NCBI GenBank assembly: GCA_942486035.1
Contig: CALNXK010000040.1
Location: 2,417,001 to 2,481,000 of the forward strand
Source of the DNA: Porites lobata
Taxonomy: Eukaryota > Cnidaria > Anthozoa > Scleractinia > Poritidae
Length of the DNA: 64,000 nt
Direction: 5' to 3'
Under the pieces are notes generated by a model. That model was given only the letters and a program-made list of their open reading frames with translations, had not been told where the DNA came from and ran no database searches. Below are positions 44,369-54,494 of the stretch, piece by piece (the stretch's first letter is position 1; each line of letters opens with the position of its first letter). A program made the translations under genes and the position numbers.

Positions 44369-47035
44369 ATGAAGTGGAGGAAAAACATAATGCTTTCATG
44401 CATCTTAAGACCGCCTCTCTTTATGCTACTATTTCTTCCACTAACATCATCTAACGATGGCTATAGAAATTATAAAGATGGCGACGTTATCATTGGTGGT
44501 CTACTCGACATCCACTATTATGGCACTAGTGATCAATGTACTGAGCTTTTTACCACAGGGCTGGGATACGCGGAGGCTACGATCTTCACTATTGAGAAAA
44601 TTAACAAGAATTCCACTATTTTACCTAACGTGACCATCGGCTACGACTTAAGGGACTACTGTGGGAGCAATGCTCAGGCCATGAAGATGGCCTATGACCT
44701 CATGTTCATATGCAGTGGCGATCCAGTACATATGTCTAACCAAAACATTAGCATCTCCTCCACAGGCTATGTCAAGGAAACCAAAACCAAGACCATCTCA
44801 GCATTAGTTGGCCCTGCTGATTCCGGAAGCGCAGTACTAGTAGGAAGTCTGCTTCAGGTTTTTGGCATTCCCGCCTTCAGCCAGAGTGCAACAAGCGATG
44901 AGTTGAGTTCACAAATGTACAAAGACTTTTTCAGAACAGTTCCACCAGACAAATGGCAAGCGGAGGTCATAGCAGACATCCTAGAGCTCTTTAACTGGAC
45001 TTATGTGGCGGCTGTCGGGTTGGATGATTCTTATGGACAGAACGGGATTTCAGCGCTGGAAAAAGAATCCTACAACCGGAAAACATTTTGCATTGCTTTC
45101 TCTGAGTATATTCCACGGCTAGGCCATTGGGATAAAACAAAGCAAACTGTTCTCAAGATTAAAAGGAGATCTGAAGTCGCAGTGATCATTATTTGGCTTT
45201 ATGGCGGTTACGGAAGGGCATTTTTTGCAGAAGCAACTGCGCAAAATCTTGAAGGAAAGACTTGGATACTTAGCGACGCATTGACCGCGGGAGAGGCAGT
45301 GTTTCTTGACCCTCACTTGACAATTCTAAACGGCTCCTTGGGAGTAAGGCCACGTGACTATCCCACTCCCGAATTTGAAGAGCACCTTAAGACGATTACC
45401 CCTGCCAAAAGCATTGAAAGAGGCGCAGACTGGTGGGAAGAGTTCTGGAGATTACAATTCAATTGTTCAGCCTTGAAATCCAATGACTCTGGGGTCGCAC
45501 CTTGCGAAGCAAATCTAACGTTACACCACGCATTACACAAGATACGCGGCTCCTTCGTTTCTTATCTCATTGACGCTGTATATGCTATTGCACATGCCCT
45601 AGATAACATTTACCGCTGTTCTCTTACTATACATAGTGCTGGTAAAAGAGGAAAGTGTCCTCCAGTCAAGCCAACTGTCAAGGGACGTGATCTGGAGAAA
45701 TATCTCAGAAACATTAGTTTTGACGGCTTGACTGGTAAGGTGCGATTTGACAAGTTTGGTGATCCTCTAGGAGCTTCCTACGCCATCATAAACTTCCAGC
45801 TTGACTCAACCACAGACGGAGCACGCAAAAATATTCTGGTTGGAGCTTGGGACAAAGAAAACACGCCCAAACTCAAAGTAGATTTGTCCAGACTACGATG
45901 GAGAACTCCCTTTACCCCGTTATCCTCTTGTTCATCAGAATGTTTACCTGGTACCAGAAGGGAAATCACCTCGCCATGTTGCTGGGAGTGTATTAAATGC
46001 CCAATGGGAACTGTCAGTACCAAAGTCGGATCCACTAGCTGCACTAAGTGTGACCCAGAGACAAAGTCAAACGAAGGGCGCAGTAAGTGTGAAAAGTTAC
46101 CAATCATCAACATCACGCATTCAAATGTCTCGGGAATTACCATAACAGTGGTGGCTTCCATGGGTTATATTTTCATTTTGTTAGTTGGAGGCACCTACAT
46201 CAAGTTTTTCAACACCCCAGTCGTAAAGGCCTCTAACAGAGAGATCTCTTTTCTGTTGCTATTTGGTATCTCAGCTCTCTTTATTTTAGCCGTCCTTGAA
46301 CTTTCTGAGCCCAGCCATTCACTTTGCAACGCAACATTTTTCTGGCGCTATTTTGGTCTCAATCTTTGTATCACAGTGCTCTTTTTGAAAACTATGCGAA
46401 TAGCAAGCGTTTTTGAGGTCGATAAAGTGGCGCAGTTGTTTACACCGTGTTACAAAACCCTAACAAGGCAGGGTATTTTTCTCTCAGGTATGAATTTAGG
46501 TTTCATTTGTTTATTGGCCCTGTGGATCTTTCTTGACCCCCCAAGGCGTAATAAAGTCATCCGTGTAGATGAGTACATCTTTCTTGCGTGCAAACCATTT
46601 GACACCAATCTCGGCCTTGCACTGTTCATCGCAGTCTGTGCTTACATGCTCATTGTGGCTTTCCTGTGTACGTATTACGCTTTCAAAGCAAGAAGAATTC
46701 CCGAGAACTTCAACGAGACAAAATACATAGGATTCTCTATGTACATTCTACTGTTGTCATCGCTGACATATTACCCTGTGCTGTTTGCTTTTGAGAGCTG
46801 GTACGTGACAATTGTATCTTGTACTACGACTTTAGTAACTTCGTTTGGTATGTTGGGATGCATGTTCGGGCCCAGAATCTACATTCTCTTTTTCCAATCC
46901 CAGCAAAACACCATCGAAAATGTCAGGTCGCAGGTGATGAATTTCTCCTTTAGTAATGTCACGGCAACCAGAGTTTTGCCGGGACAAATTAATGAAGGAT
47001 TACCACCTAACGCTGCGCTGAATACCCAAAATTAA
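44369..47035 (+). CDS. Family C GPCR, amino-acid/calcium-sensing type (receptor C)
   Basis: 888 residues in one exon. The ATG at 44369 is preferred to 44336 because the latter spans the splice acceptor at 44348-44349. A signal peptide (about 1-28) is followed by the Venus-flytrap domain (about 35-510), a nine-cysteine linker starting CSSECLPGTRREI, seven membrane segments, GPR as the TM7-end motif and a short tail ending GLPPNAALNTQN. Pocket residues equivalent to those of receptor B are kept: S173-A174-T175, D194, Y222, D303 and K434. The middle of the ligand domain (residues about 255-464) is nearly identical in DNA to receptor B, while both flanks are clearly more divergent. A functional plasma-membrane receptor is likely; the ligand is unknown. 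Confidence 0.95.
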   Translation: MKWRKNIMLSCILRPPLFMLLFLPLTSSNDGYRNYKDGDVIIGGLLDIHYYGTSDQCTELFTTGLGYAEATIFTIEKINKNSTILPNVTIGYDLRDYCGSNAQAMKMAYDLMFICSGDPVHMSNQNISISSTGYVKETKTKTISALVGPADSGSAVLVGSLLQVFGIPAFSQSATSDELSSQMYKDFFRTVPPDKWQAEVIADILELFNWTYVAAVGLDDSYGQNGISALEKESYNRKTFCIAFSEYIPRLGHWDKTKQTVLKIKRRSEVAVIIIWLYGGYGRAFFAEATAQNLEGKTWILSDALTAGEAVFLDPHLTILNGSLGVRPRDYPTPEFEEHLKTITPAKSIERGADWWEEFWRLQFNCSALKSNDSGVAPCEANLTLHHALHKIRGSFVSYLIDAVYAIAHALDNIYRCSLTIHSAGKRGKCPPVKPTVKGRDLEKYLRNISFDGLTGKVRFDKFGDPLGASYAIINFQLDSTTDGARKNILVGAWDKENTPKLKVDLSRLRWRTPFTPLSSCSSECLPGTRREITSPCCWECIKCPMGTVSTKVGSTSCTKCDPETKSNEGRSKCEKLPIINITHSNVSGITITVVASMGYIFILLVGGTYIKFFNTPVVKASNREISFLLLFGISALFILAVLELSEPSHSLCNATFFWRYFGLNLCITVLFLKTMRIASVFEVDKVAQLFTPCYKTLTRQGIFLSGMNLGFICLLALWIFLDPPRRNKVIRVDEYIFLACKPFDTNLGLALFIAVCAYMLIVAFLCTYYAFKARRIPENFNETKYIGFSMYILLLSSLTYYPVLFAFESWYVTIVSCTTTLVTSFGMLGCMFGPRIYILFFQSQQNTIENVRSQVMNFSFSNVTATRVLPGQINEGLPPNAALNTQN

Positions 47036-47174
47036 AAACGCTAGATTGCAGTTCGCCAACCAGCCATTCTTTTTACCAGTAACATGGAAAAATACTTTAA
47101 ACTTCTCAATCTGTACCTGCCTTCAGTCATTAGCACACTAGACTTCTTTACCAAGTATGTTTTGTCTTTGGACG

Positions 47175-48290
47175 TGGATGTCTCGATTTGACGCGATCGT
47201 TTTTTGAAAACAGACGAAACAGGGTAAAACTGGGTGAAATTACAGGCATTTGGAAACCTATGAAACGTGGATGTCCGCAAGGATCATCCTTTGGGCCCTT
47301 ACTCTGGAGCACGTTCCAGAATGATTTACCGTTGCATGTCGAGAATGGAAACATAGCCACGTACGCGGATGACCATCAATTGCATGTGAGGGGAACAAAT
47401 CACGAAATAGTTAGACAGCAACTGAAAACAAGCAGCAAGCAAGCTCTGATATGGTAGTCAAGTAACCTTTTATCAGCTAACCCAGAGAGGTTTCAGTTCC
47501 CAAGTATCAACCCAAGAGATACGAGTGATGCAGTGCTAAGCCTGGATGGCCTACCCATTAACAAATCAGAAGGACATTAAACTACTAGGAGTCCACATCG
47601 ACGACGACCTTGATTAAAAGAAGCATATAAGTGAGCTGCATATTAAGACTAGCCAAAAGTCGGGATACTATGTCGTTTAAGATATTTAAAACCATCTAAG
47701 GCTAAGCTGTTGCTGTATGAAGCTTTTATTTTGCCCAAACTTACATATTCTCCACCTAATATGACATTTTTGTAAGTCGTCAGACAAAAGGAAGGGAGAA
47801 CGAATACAAGAACGGGCATTGAGTCGAGCCATATGTAGATCCCACTCGGATACGTATGAAGAACTCTTAGAGAGGGCTAACCGTCCCACGTTGTATAACA
47901 GACTTCAAGACATCGTAGTATTGATGTATAAAGTCAAGTATGGTTCGATCAGATATATAGGTCCCTTCTTATGGTCTAAACTAAACAAAGACTCCTACCA
48001 GAAGCTTCTAGCTAGCTTAGCCAGTTTTAGGAACAAAATTAGAAAATTGAACTTTTCAGGATATATTTCAGATAATAGAAACTGATATAAACTCGGAAGG
48101 GAATAGACAACATTTTAAGTATCACAGTATTGTAGTTGTCTTCTTTCCATTGTGTTTTATTAAGGGTATAGATTTTATTGTAAGTACTCATTTTTAGCAT
48201 TTTCTTTTAATAGTTAATGTCCCCAATTAGTCTCTTTGGGCTAATACTCTGACACTTGAATAAAGGTTCTTATCCTATCTCATCTTATCT
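47175..48290 (+). mobile_element. 5'-truncated LINE, RT remnant
   Basis: The frame at 47188-47457 reads MKRGCPQGSSFGPLLW and NGNIATYADDHQL, that is RT motifs 4-5 with the catalytic YADD. After stops and shifts it resumes with KLLGVHIDDDLD and, at 47819-48085, AICRSHSDTYEELLERANRP, TLYNRLQDIVVLMYKVKYG and GPFLWSKL, the usual LINE C-terminus. The 3' UTR ends near 48285 with AATAAAGG and a TATCT-type tail. It starts 140 bases after the stop of receptor C. Confidence 0.85.
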
Positions 48291-49210
48291 AGTGTGTTTA
48301 ACACGCTTTTTTACCTCACTGATGACGTAGTCTGAGATACTGTAAGCGGCCTCTAAAAAATCTATCGCTAACCAGGAGTTAGCACGATTTAAGTCAATTG
48401 CATTATTCCGCCAATCGAAACGAGCTAGTCTAAATTAATTGTGATGATGTGACATTTTGAGCCGTTGGCCTGTTCGAAAGCAGCATCTTTGCTACCCTTT
48501 CCATAGCCTCGAGTTCGACAAATTACGAATACTCGAATTGGGAGGCGAATGAACGAACGGATTAAGGAACATGACCTACACATACAGCTTTCACCAACTC
48601 AAACCTCAACCATTCTGGAACACCCCTTTTCCGACCATGTATCATGCTTAGATTGCATTTTTTCTTCCTTAATAGAAAGTTAAGTATTTTTCCAAATGCC
48701 CCAAATAAATTTTTATATTCCTAAAATTATGCATGTTTGCCCTAGATATTTCCTTATTTAAATAATACCGATGACACCTTTGACCCCTAGGTAGGACCGT
48801 TCAATGATTCGTCGATTTTCAGGTTTCATTGAAAGAAATACTCCATCTTGGCATAGTTGTCTTTCAGAGTACAACTGTCTTTGGCTGACTTCCAGTTGGC
48901 GTTCATTTGTTACATGCAGTTCCTGGATGACAAAAGGAAGCGTTCGTTGCACACCAAAAATGAAACGTTCGATTAATTATGTCAAGAAAAGGGGAATAAA
49001 TCCTTATCAGTCCAATGTGGCATTCCGTACGAAAGACATGATGAAGCAGGCTTTGAGTCCGTATGAATAATGAGTAAGCTAAAGTAACGTATTTCACTGT
49101 GGTTTAACTTCATTTTAGATTTTATCCGGCAGGAAATAAGTGTATTTTGAAAACAGGAACACCAAGATGATTTATATTTTATATCTGGCGTCAATATTGA
49201 TCTCACAATT
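48291..49210. other. Non-coding spacer
   Basis: Overlapping short ORFs on both strands at 48758-49236 show no motif. No gene supported. Confidence 0.4.
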
Positions 49211-50172
49211 CTGCAGGATGGTGTAGATTGGGGCAAGATGGTGTAGAATGGTACAGAATGGTGCAGGATAGTGTAGATTGCTGCAGGATGATACAGTATG
49301 AAGTAGGGTGTTTCAGATTGGATCAGGATAGTTCAGGATGGTGCAAGTTAGTAAAGGTTGATGCAGGTTAGTGAAAGTTGATGCAGGTTGGTGCGGATTG
49401 CTGCAGTAAAGTGCAGGTAGGTGCAAGTAAGTGCAGGATGGTGAAAGTTGGTGCACGATGGTGCAGTTTGGTGCAGTAGGGTGCAGGATACTGCAAGTTA
49501 GTGTTGGTTGGTGAAGGTTGGTGAAGGTTGGTGACAGTTGGTGCAGATTAAAGCAGGATGGTGCAGGTCGCTGCATTTTTCTGCAGGTCAGTTCAGGATG
49601 GCGCAGATTGGTGCAGGATGGTGCATGATGTTGTAGGTTGGTTCAGGATAGTGTAGGATGGTGCAGGATGGTGAAGGTTGGTAAAAGTTGGTGCAGCATG
49701 GTGCAGGATGGAGCCGTTTGGTGCGAGATGGTGCAGACTGGCCCAGAATGGTGCAAGCTGATACAGAATGATACAAGTTGGTGCAGGATGATGCAGATTG
49801 GTGCAGAATGGAGCAGGACTGTGAGGGATGGTAAAAGTTAGTGCAGGATGGTGCAGATTGGTGCATGTTGGTGCAGGATGTTAAACGAAGGTACAAGTTA
49901 TAGTACATGTTGGTCAAGGTTGGGGCAGGATAGTGCACGTTGGTGCAGACTGCCGCAAGATGGTGCAGGTAGGTGCAGGTATGAGCAGGATGGAGCAGAT
50001 TGGAGCAGGATGGTACAGGATTGTGCAGGATTGTGCAGGATTGTGCAGACTAGTGCAAAATTGTGCAAGCTAGTGCAGGTTGGTGAAGGTTGGTGCAGGA
50101 TGCTGCAGTTTGGAGCCAATTACTTCAGTATGCTGCACGTAGTTTTAGGTTAGTGCAGGATGGTGCAGATAA
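49211..50172 (+). repeat. 10-bp minisatellite, consensus GTGCAGGATG
   Basis: About 96 diverged units keep a 10-base period with very few register shifts across 0.96 kb. Variants include GTGCAGATTG, GTGCAAGTTA and GTGAAGGTTG. Open frames on both strands here (for example 49588-49938 and 49848-50153) are products of the repeat and not genes. G is strongly enriched over C on the + strand. Confidence 0.95.
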
Positions 50173-50234
50173 ATATGAGATGTTGTTGTTGTTGTTACAT
50201 AGATAGAAATACACATTATATCCGTCCGTCATTT

Positions 50235-52302
50235 TGAATTTCTTTTAAAAACCGTGATCTGCCCCAGAGGGGGGAATCTGGCTCCTTTTTCACAAGAAAT
50301 TCATAACAAGGCGTCATCCTCCGTACAAGGCGTCATCCTCGTTGAGGGCAGTAGTGTTGTTTCCGACCTTGGGTGTGTGGCCGAAGTCTTTAGTGATTAC
50401 TTTGCCAATATTATTCAGTTAGAGCATAGATCTGACACTGACCACACTGACCATCCTAGTATCCTAGCAATAAGCAATCTACGTTTCTCAAGTGAGTTTA
50501 ATTACTCCCCAGTCAGTACTTCATATATCCGTAACATCTTAGACCACCTTAATCCGAGAAAGGCAGTTGGGGTAGATGGCATTTCACCACGAATCTTGCG
50601 TTTAGGATCCCCAGTTCTTGCCGAAGAGGTGACTAAGTTGATCAACTTCTGTATTCTGAATCGCTCATTGCCGTCTGAATGGAAGTAAGCGCGCCTTCCT
50701 CCTGTCTTTAAACGGGGGATTGACACAGACAAAGCAAACTACCGCCCTGTCTCAATATTAACTTCGCTATCGAAGGTATTTGAGAAAGTTATCTACGACC
50801 GAACTTGGAATGCATTTCATAGCGTTTTGTCCTCAAACTTATCTGGATTTCTGAAAACTCACTCTTGCTGCACTGCATTGCTTAAAATGACGGAAGATTG
50901 GAGGAACAGTATTGATAACAAGGAAGCTGTAGCGGCGGTCGCTGTAGACTTGAGCAAAGCGTTTGATGCCATAAACCACAGCCTCCTGCTCGCAAAGTTG
51001 AAGGCCTATGGCTTTTCTCCACATGCCTTGGGACTGATGTCCATCTACCTGCTAGGTCGTCAACAATGTGTCAGATTAGAAGGCGTATGCTCTAACTTCA
51101 AAACAGTTAAATCTGGCGTTCCTCAAGGTTCACTATTGGGGCCGTTGCTGTTCAACATATTCATTAATGACTTGAATTTCTGTGTTCCTAATATCTCATT
51201 GCGGCTGTACGCTGATGACACGACTGCGTACCTGTCTGATGTATCTCCCACTATTCTGGAATTTTCCTTCAACAAAGATCTTCAGACTCTTTCGTCGTGG
51301 TTTGAGTCTAACCATTTAACAGTGAACGGCAAGCATTATCTGTCAGACCCTGTGCCTATCATTATTCTTTATTTCTTAATAATGCTAGAATATAATTTCT
51401 CCGATCTATGAAGATTCTCGGAGTTACTCTAGACAAGGACCTATCCTATAAAGAACACATATCAGATCAACAAAGCCTACGCGAAGGCCTCTGCACTGAG
51501 AAGAATAAGGCGTTTTCTTCCTCATGATGCAATGATACAACTTTATAAAGCATTTATATTACCTCATCTCGAATACTGCAGTCCTTTCTTTGTAGGCATA
51601 GGTACGGGTGAACGCAACCGTCTCGAAGATGGCAACTGTTATATTTTGAGAACATTAATCGGGCACAACAAGTCAATGTCATACGACGAGCTGCTCACTA
51701 CGGCTAGCATGAAATCCTTATATTGTAAGCGCTTACACCAGGCGTTAATACTTCTTTTTAAATGCTTAAATGGTACGGGACCTACTTATATTGGAAGCCT
51801 TTTTAAATACATGTACAGGCATACACCGTATAGGCTAAGAGGCGAGGGCGTGAATTTGGAATTACCTAACTTTAATCTTAAATTTAAGAAGAATTCTTTC
51901 ACTTATTCATCAACTAAGTTATGGAACAGTTTGCCTTTTCAAGTGCGTCTTTCAAGAGAGGCTAATGACTTCAGAAGTAAATTGCACGACTGTAGCTTTT
52001 TAGAACCTGGCTTATAGTGCACGATTGTAGTTTTTAACTGTTTTTAGAACGAGTATTATAATTTTCCTAATCACGTTTATAGTACGTGGCTTCTTAGTCG
52101 GTTTTAGCTTTTTATATATTATGTTTTTATTACCAAGTTTTTTATATGTATATATTTATTGAGTTCTTTTTAAAATTGAGTAATGTTATATAGCTGTAAT
52201 TATTATAGATTTTATTTATACACGTTTGCATTTTGAACGAGTTTTTTAGCTCTTTGACGTAACCTGCTAAAATAAATGATTGATTGATTGATTGATTGAT
52301 TG
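50235..52302 (+). mobile_element. 5'-truncated LINE, nearly readable RT, (ATTG)n tail
   Basis: Coding 50254-52017, then a UTR ending GCTCTTTGACGTAACCTGCT, AAAATAAATG and six ATTG repeats. The same 3' end occurs at 25171-25250. It sits between two minisatellites of opposite strand sense. Confidence 0.9.
50254..52017 (+). pseudogene. LINE reverse transcriptase ORF with few lesions
   Basis: One frame runs 50254-51411 broken only by TAA at 50686-50688, where the family would have a Gln codon in WK(Q)AR.PPVFKRG. RT motifs in order: NPRKAVGVDGISPRILR, NYRPVSILTSLSKVFEK, VDLSKAFDAINHSLL, SGVPQGSLLGPLLFNIFIND and the catalytic LYADDTTAYL. A frameshift near 51345-51365 moves the continuation (MKILGVTLDKDLSYKEHI) to another frame, and a second near 51480 leads to the last part (51532-52017: LPHLEYCSPFFVGIG ... 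KLWNSLPFQVR). The N-terminal endonuclease is missing by 5' truncation. Confidence 0.85.
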
Positions 52303-52439
52303 ACTTGTCTACTAAAAATTGTGAAACATGGAAGCAAGGCAAATTTAAACGCTAAAAGCTGCTCCGATAACTCAGAATTGGCAAAGAGCAAGAAATTGCT
52401 CAGAATGCAAAAAGTTGCTCCAAACGAAAAAAATTGGTG

Positions 52440-52850
52440 CAGTTTGGTGAAGTTTGTACACAAAACTACAGCAGCTACAAGTGTACGCAATGCAACTGCA
52501 CCAAACTAAACCATCTACAGAAACTCTACCAACAACACCAACTACAGCAATTACACCACATGCAACTACACAGCAGCTATACTAACTACAGAAACTACAT
52601 TAAACTACACCAACTACACCTAACAACACCATTCACACTTAACTACAACGACTACACCAAACTAGACCAATTAAAGAAAACTACACCAAATACAGAAATT
52701 ACAGCAACTACTGCAACTACACCAAACTACACCAACAACAGGAATTATATCAACTACATCAAACTATATCAACTACAAAAACTACAGAAAACTATAGCAA
52801 CTACACCTATCTACATCAACTACCTTGACAAAAAAACTACCTGGACATGA
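52440..52850 (-). repeat. 9-bp-type minisatellite, unit AACTACACC (reverse GGTGTAGTT)
   Basis: Diverged units of about 9 bases (AACTACACC, AACTACAGC, AAACTACAC) on the + strand. Read on the minus strand they resemble the GGTGCAG units of 49211-50172. The 138-codon frame at 52434-52850 is repeat-derived. Confidence 0.85.
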
Positions 52851-53205
52851 ATTCTTCTATATTCGTAACGGTTATCATAGATCATCGCCTGTTTAACGTT
52901 TCTGTTCTTCTTCAATTGTATCGATCTACTCCTGGTGGTTTGGAACCCACATCGCGGCAGGATACTCTAAATTTGGTATAACAGTAGTAGCAAATTTTAG
53001 GTTTAGCGTTTTGTGTTTAGGGTATATATTACCGTCTCACAAATCCGAATGGCTTATTTACTTTGTAAGAGAGTTCCACTACCGGTCATTTGATAACATA
53101 ACTTTCAGATAGGCCTGATAAGCTGCACGTATTTGGGATTTGTGAAGGTGAACATCACCGGATGACTGTTTATATTACTGATCATAACCAGCTATTTTTC
53201 TAAGA
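52851..53205. other. Non-coding spacer
   Basis: Nothing recognised. Confidence 0.4.
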
Positions 53206-53568
53206 GGTGTAATATGTCCATTCCACAGCAAATGGTGTCCAAAGTTCATCAAGGTTCTATTATGGGCCCTTTGGTATTTTCATTGTTTGTCACAGATGTA
53301 CCTAATTGTTTGACAGCTTTCAATGAGTTAATGCACGCAGGTTATACGGTCCTCTATCACGCTGCCTCAGATGCAAACCAGCTATTTTAAGTGTTAAATG
53401 ACGAACTCAAATTCCTTTTGGATTGGTCAAACAAGAACGATCTGTTCTATCATCCTAAGAAAACTGAATATGCAATATTTGAAACTTAACTGCTATGCAA
53501 CTTAATCATTTGACGTTGTTAAGCGTAGTGAAGTTTCCGGCGTGCCGGCGCAAAAGCTATCCGATATA

Positions 53569-53840
53569 CAGTCAAATTAAACCTCTTTTGATTAATACGG
53601 ACACTAGGGACTAACCAAGTGTTGGCTTTACAGAAGTATCCGTATTATAGAGGTAAGGAATGTATGATTTTTGGCAATTCTAGGACCAAACGAACTGTCC
53701 GTAATAGAGAGGTGTCCGTAAGGAGCAGTTGGACCGAACAGTCTAACCTATCCTTACGGACACCTCTATAATACGGACACTTCTCTAAAGCGCACACTTG
53801 TTTCTGTCCCTTTGGTGTCCTTATTAAAGACGTTTGACTG
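53569..53840. mobile_element. pogo-type MITE in LINE (1)
   Basis: Ends CAGTCAAATTAAACCTC and ..GACGTTTGACTG, preceded by TA on the left. The inside carries inverted copies of CCGTAATA/TTACGGACACC. Confidence 0.65.
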
Positions 53841-53918
53841 TGGTGTGAACATAGCCTCACACAATCAGCTGTTATTCCAATAAAGCTGAGTGTCCCATAA
53901 GGCACGTTCTACTTAGTA

Positions 53919-54080
53919 CAGTTAAACCTCTCCACAACGGCCACCTTACGGACAGAAGAAAGTGGCCGTTCTAGAGAAGTTTAAACATCAAGAGTCAATG
54001 TATGGACTGTCCGCCAAAAAAGTGGCCGTTGTAGAGAGGTGGTCGTTGTGGAAAGGTGCCCGTTAGTGGAGGTTCGACTG
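53919..54080. mobile_element. pogo-type MITE in LINE (2)
   Basis: Ends CAGTTAAACCTCTCCACAAC and GTGGAGGTTCGACTG, flanked by TA on both sides (53917-53918, 54081-54082). The interior repeats GTGGCCGTT.TAGAG. Confidence 0.8.
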
Positions 54081-54396
54081 TATACATAATCCAACCTTTG
54101 AGTTTACGTGAAGGTTTAAGTATGTTCATAACAATGCTCCAGATTTGTTTAGGAATTATTTTATCAAGTCATCACTATGCATAAAGGTTTAGTTCCTAAG
54201 GTACGTACAGAATCTGCAAAGAAAGGCTGCAATTTCATACTATACTCCAAGCTTTTAGTAATTTGCCACCTCATTTGAAATCTGGTAATTAAAAAGTTAG
54301 AGGTCTTTAAAACGAAGTTTATATAATTTTCAGTTTTTATTGTGGGACATTATACATTTCGTTTATATTTACCGATTTCTGTAACCTGTATTAAGA

Positions 54397-54494
54397 GTAA
54401 CCTCCACCAACGGCCACCTCTCTACAATGGCCACCTTTCTACAACCGCCGCTTTCTTCTGTCACCAAGGTGGCCATTGTGGAGAGGTTCAACTG
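54397..54494. mobile_element. pogo-type MITE, partial (3)
   Basis: Right end GTGGAGAGGTTCAACTG followed by TA. The left end keeps AACCTCCACCAACGGCC but has lost the CAGT terminus. Same family as 53919-54080. Confidence 0.7.

Larger units (their letters stand above)
53206..54340 (+). mobile_element. LINE remnant interrupted by two pogo-type MITEs
   Basis: 53206-53490 reads VHQGSIMGPLVFSLFVTDVP, NELMHAGYTVLYHA (a decayed YADD motif) and DELKFLLDWSNKNDLFYHPK. 54113-54340 holds the matching C-terminus (NNAPDLFRNYFIK, then frameshifted KVRTESAKKGCNF and LPPHLKSG). The intervening DNA is mostly the two MITEs at 53569-53840 and 53919-54080. Confidence 0.75.

Noticed and set aside
49588..50153. Long overlapping ORFs on both strands in the 49-50 kb region, rich in Cys/Thr/His or Trp/Gln
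   Set aside because: They are produced by the stop-poor 10-bp minisatellite read in several frames; no domain or start context.
49211..50172. CRISPR-like array
   Set aside because: Contiguous 10-bp units without spacers in a eukaryotic context.
52434..52850. 138-codon + strand ORF rich in Asn/Tyr/Thr/Leu
   Set aside because: Derived from the AACTACACC repeat; no independent coding evidence.
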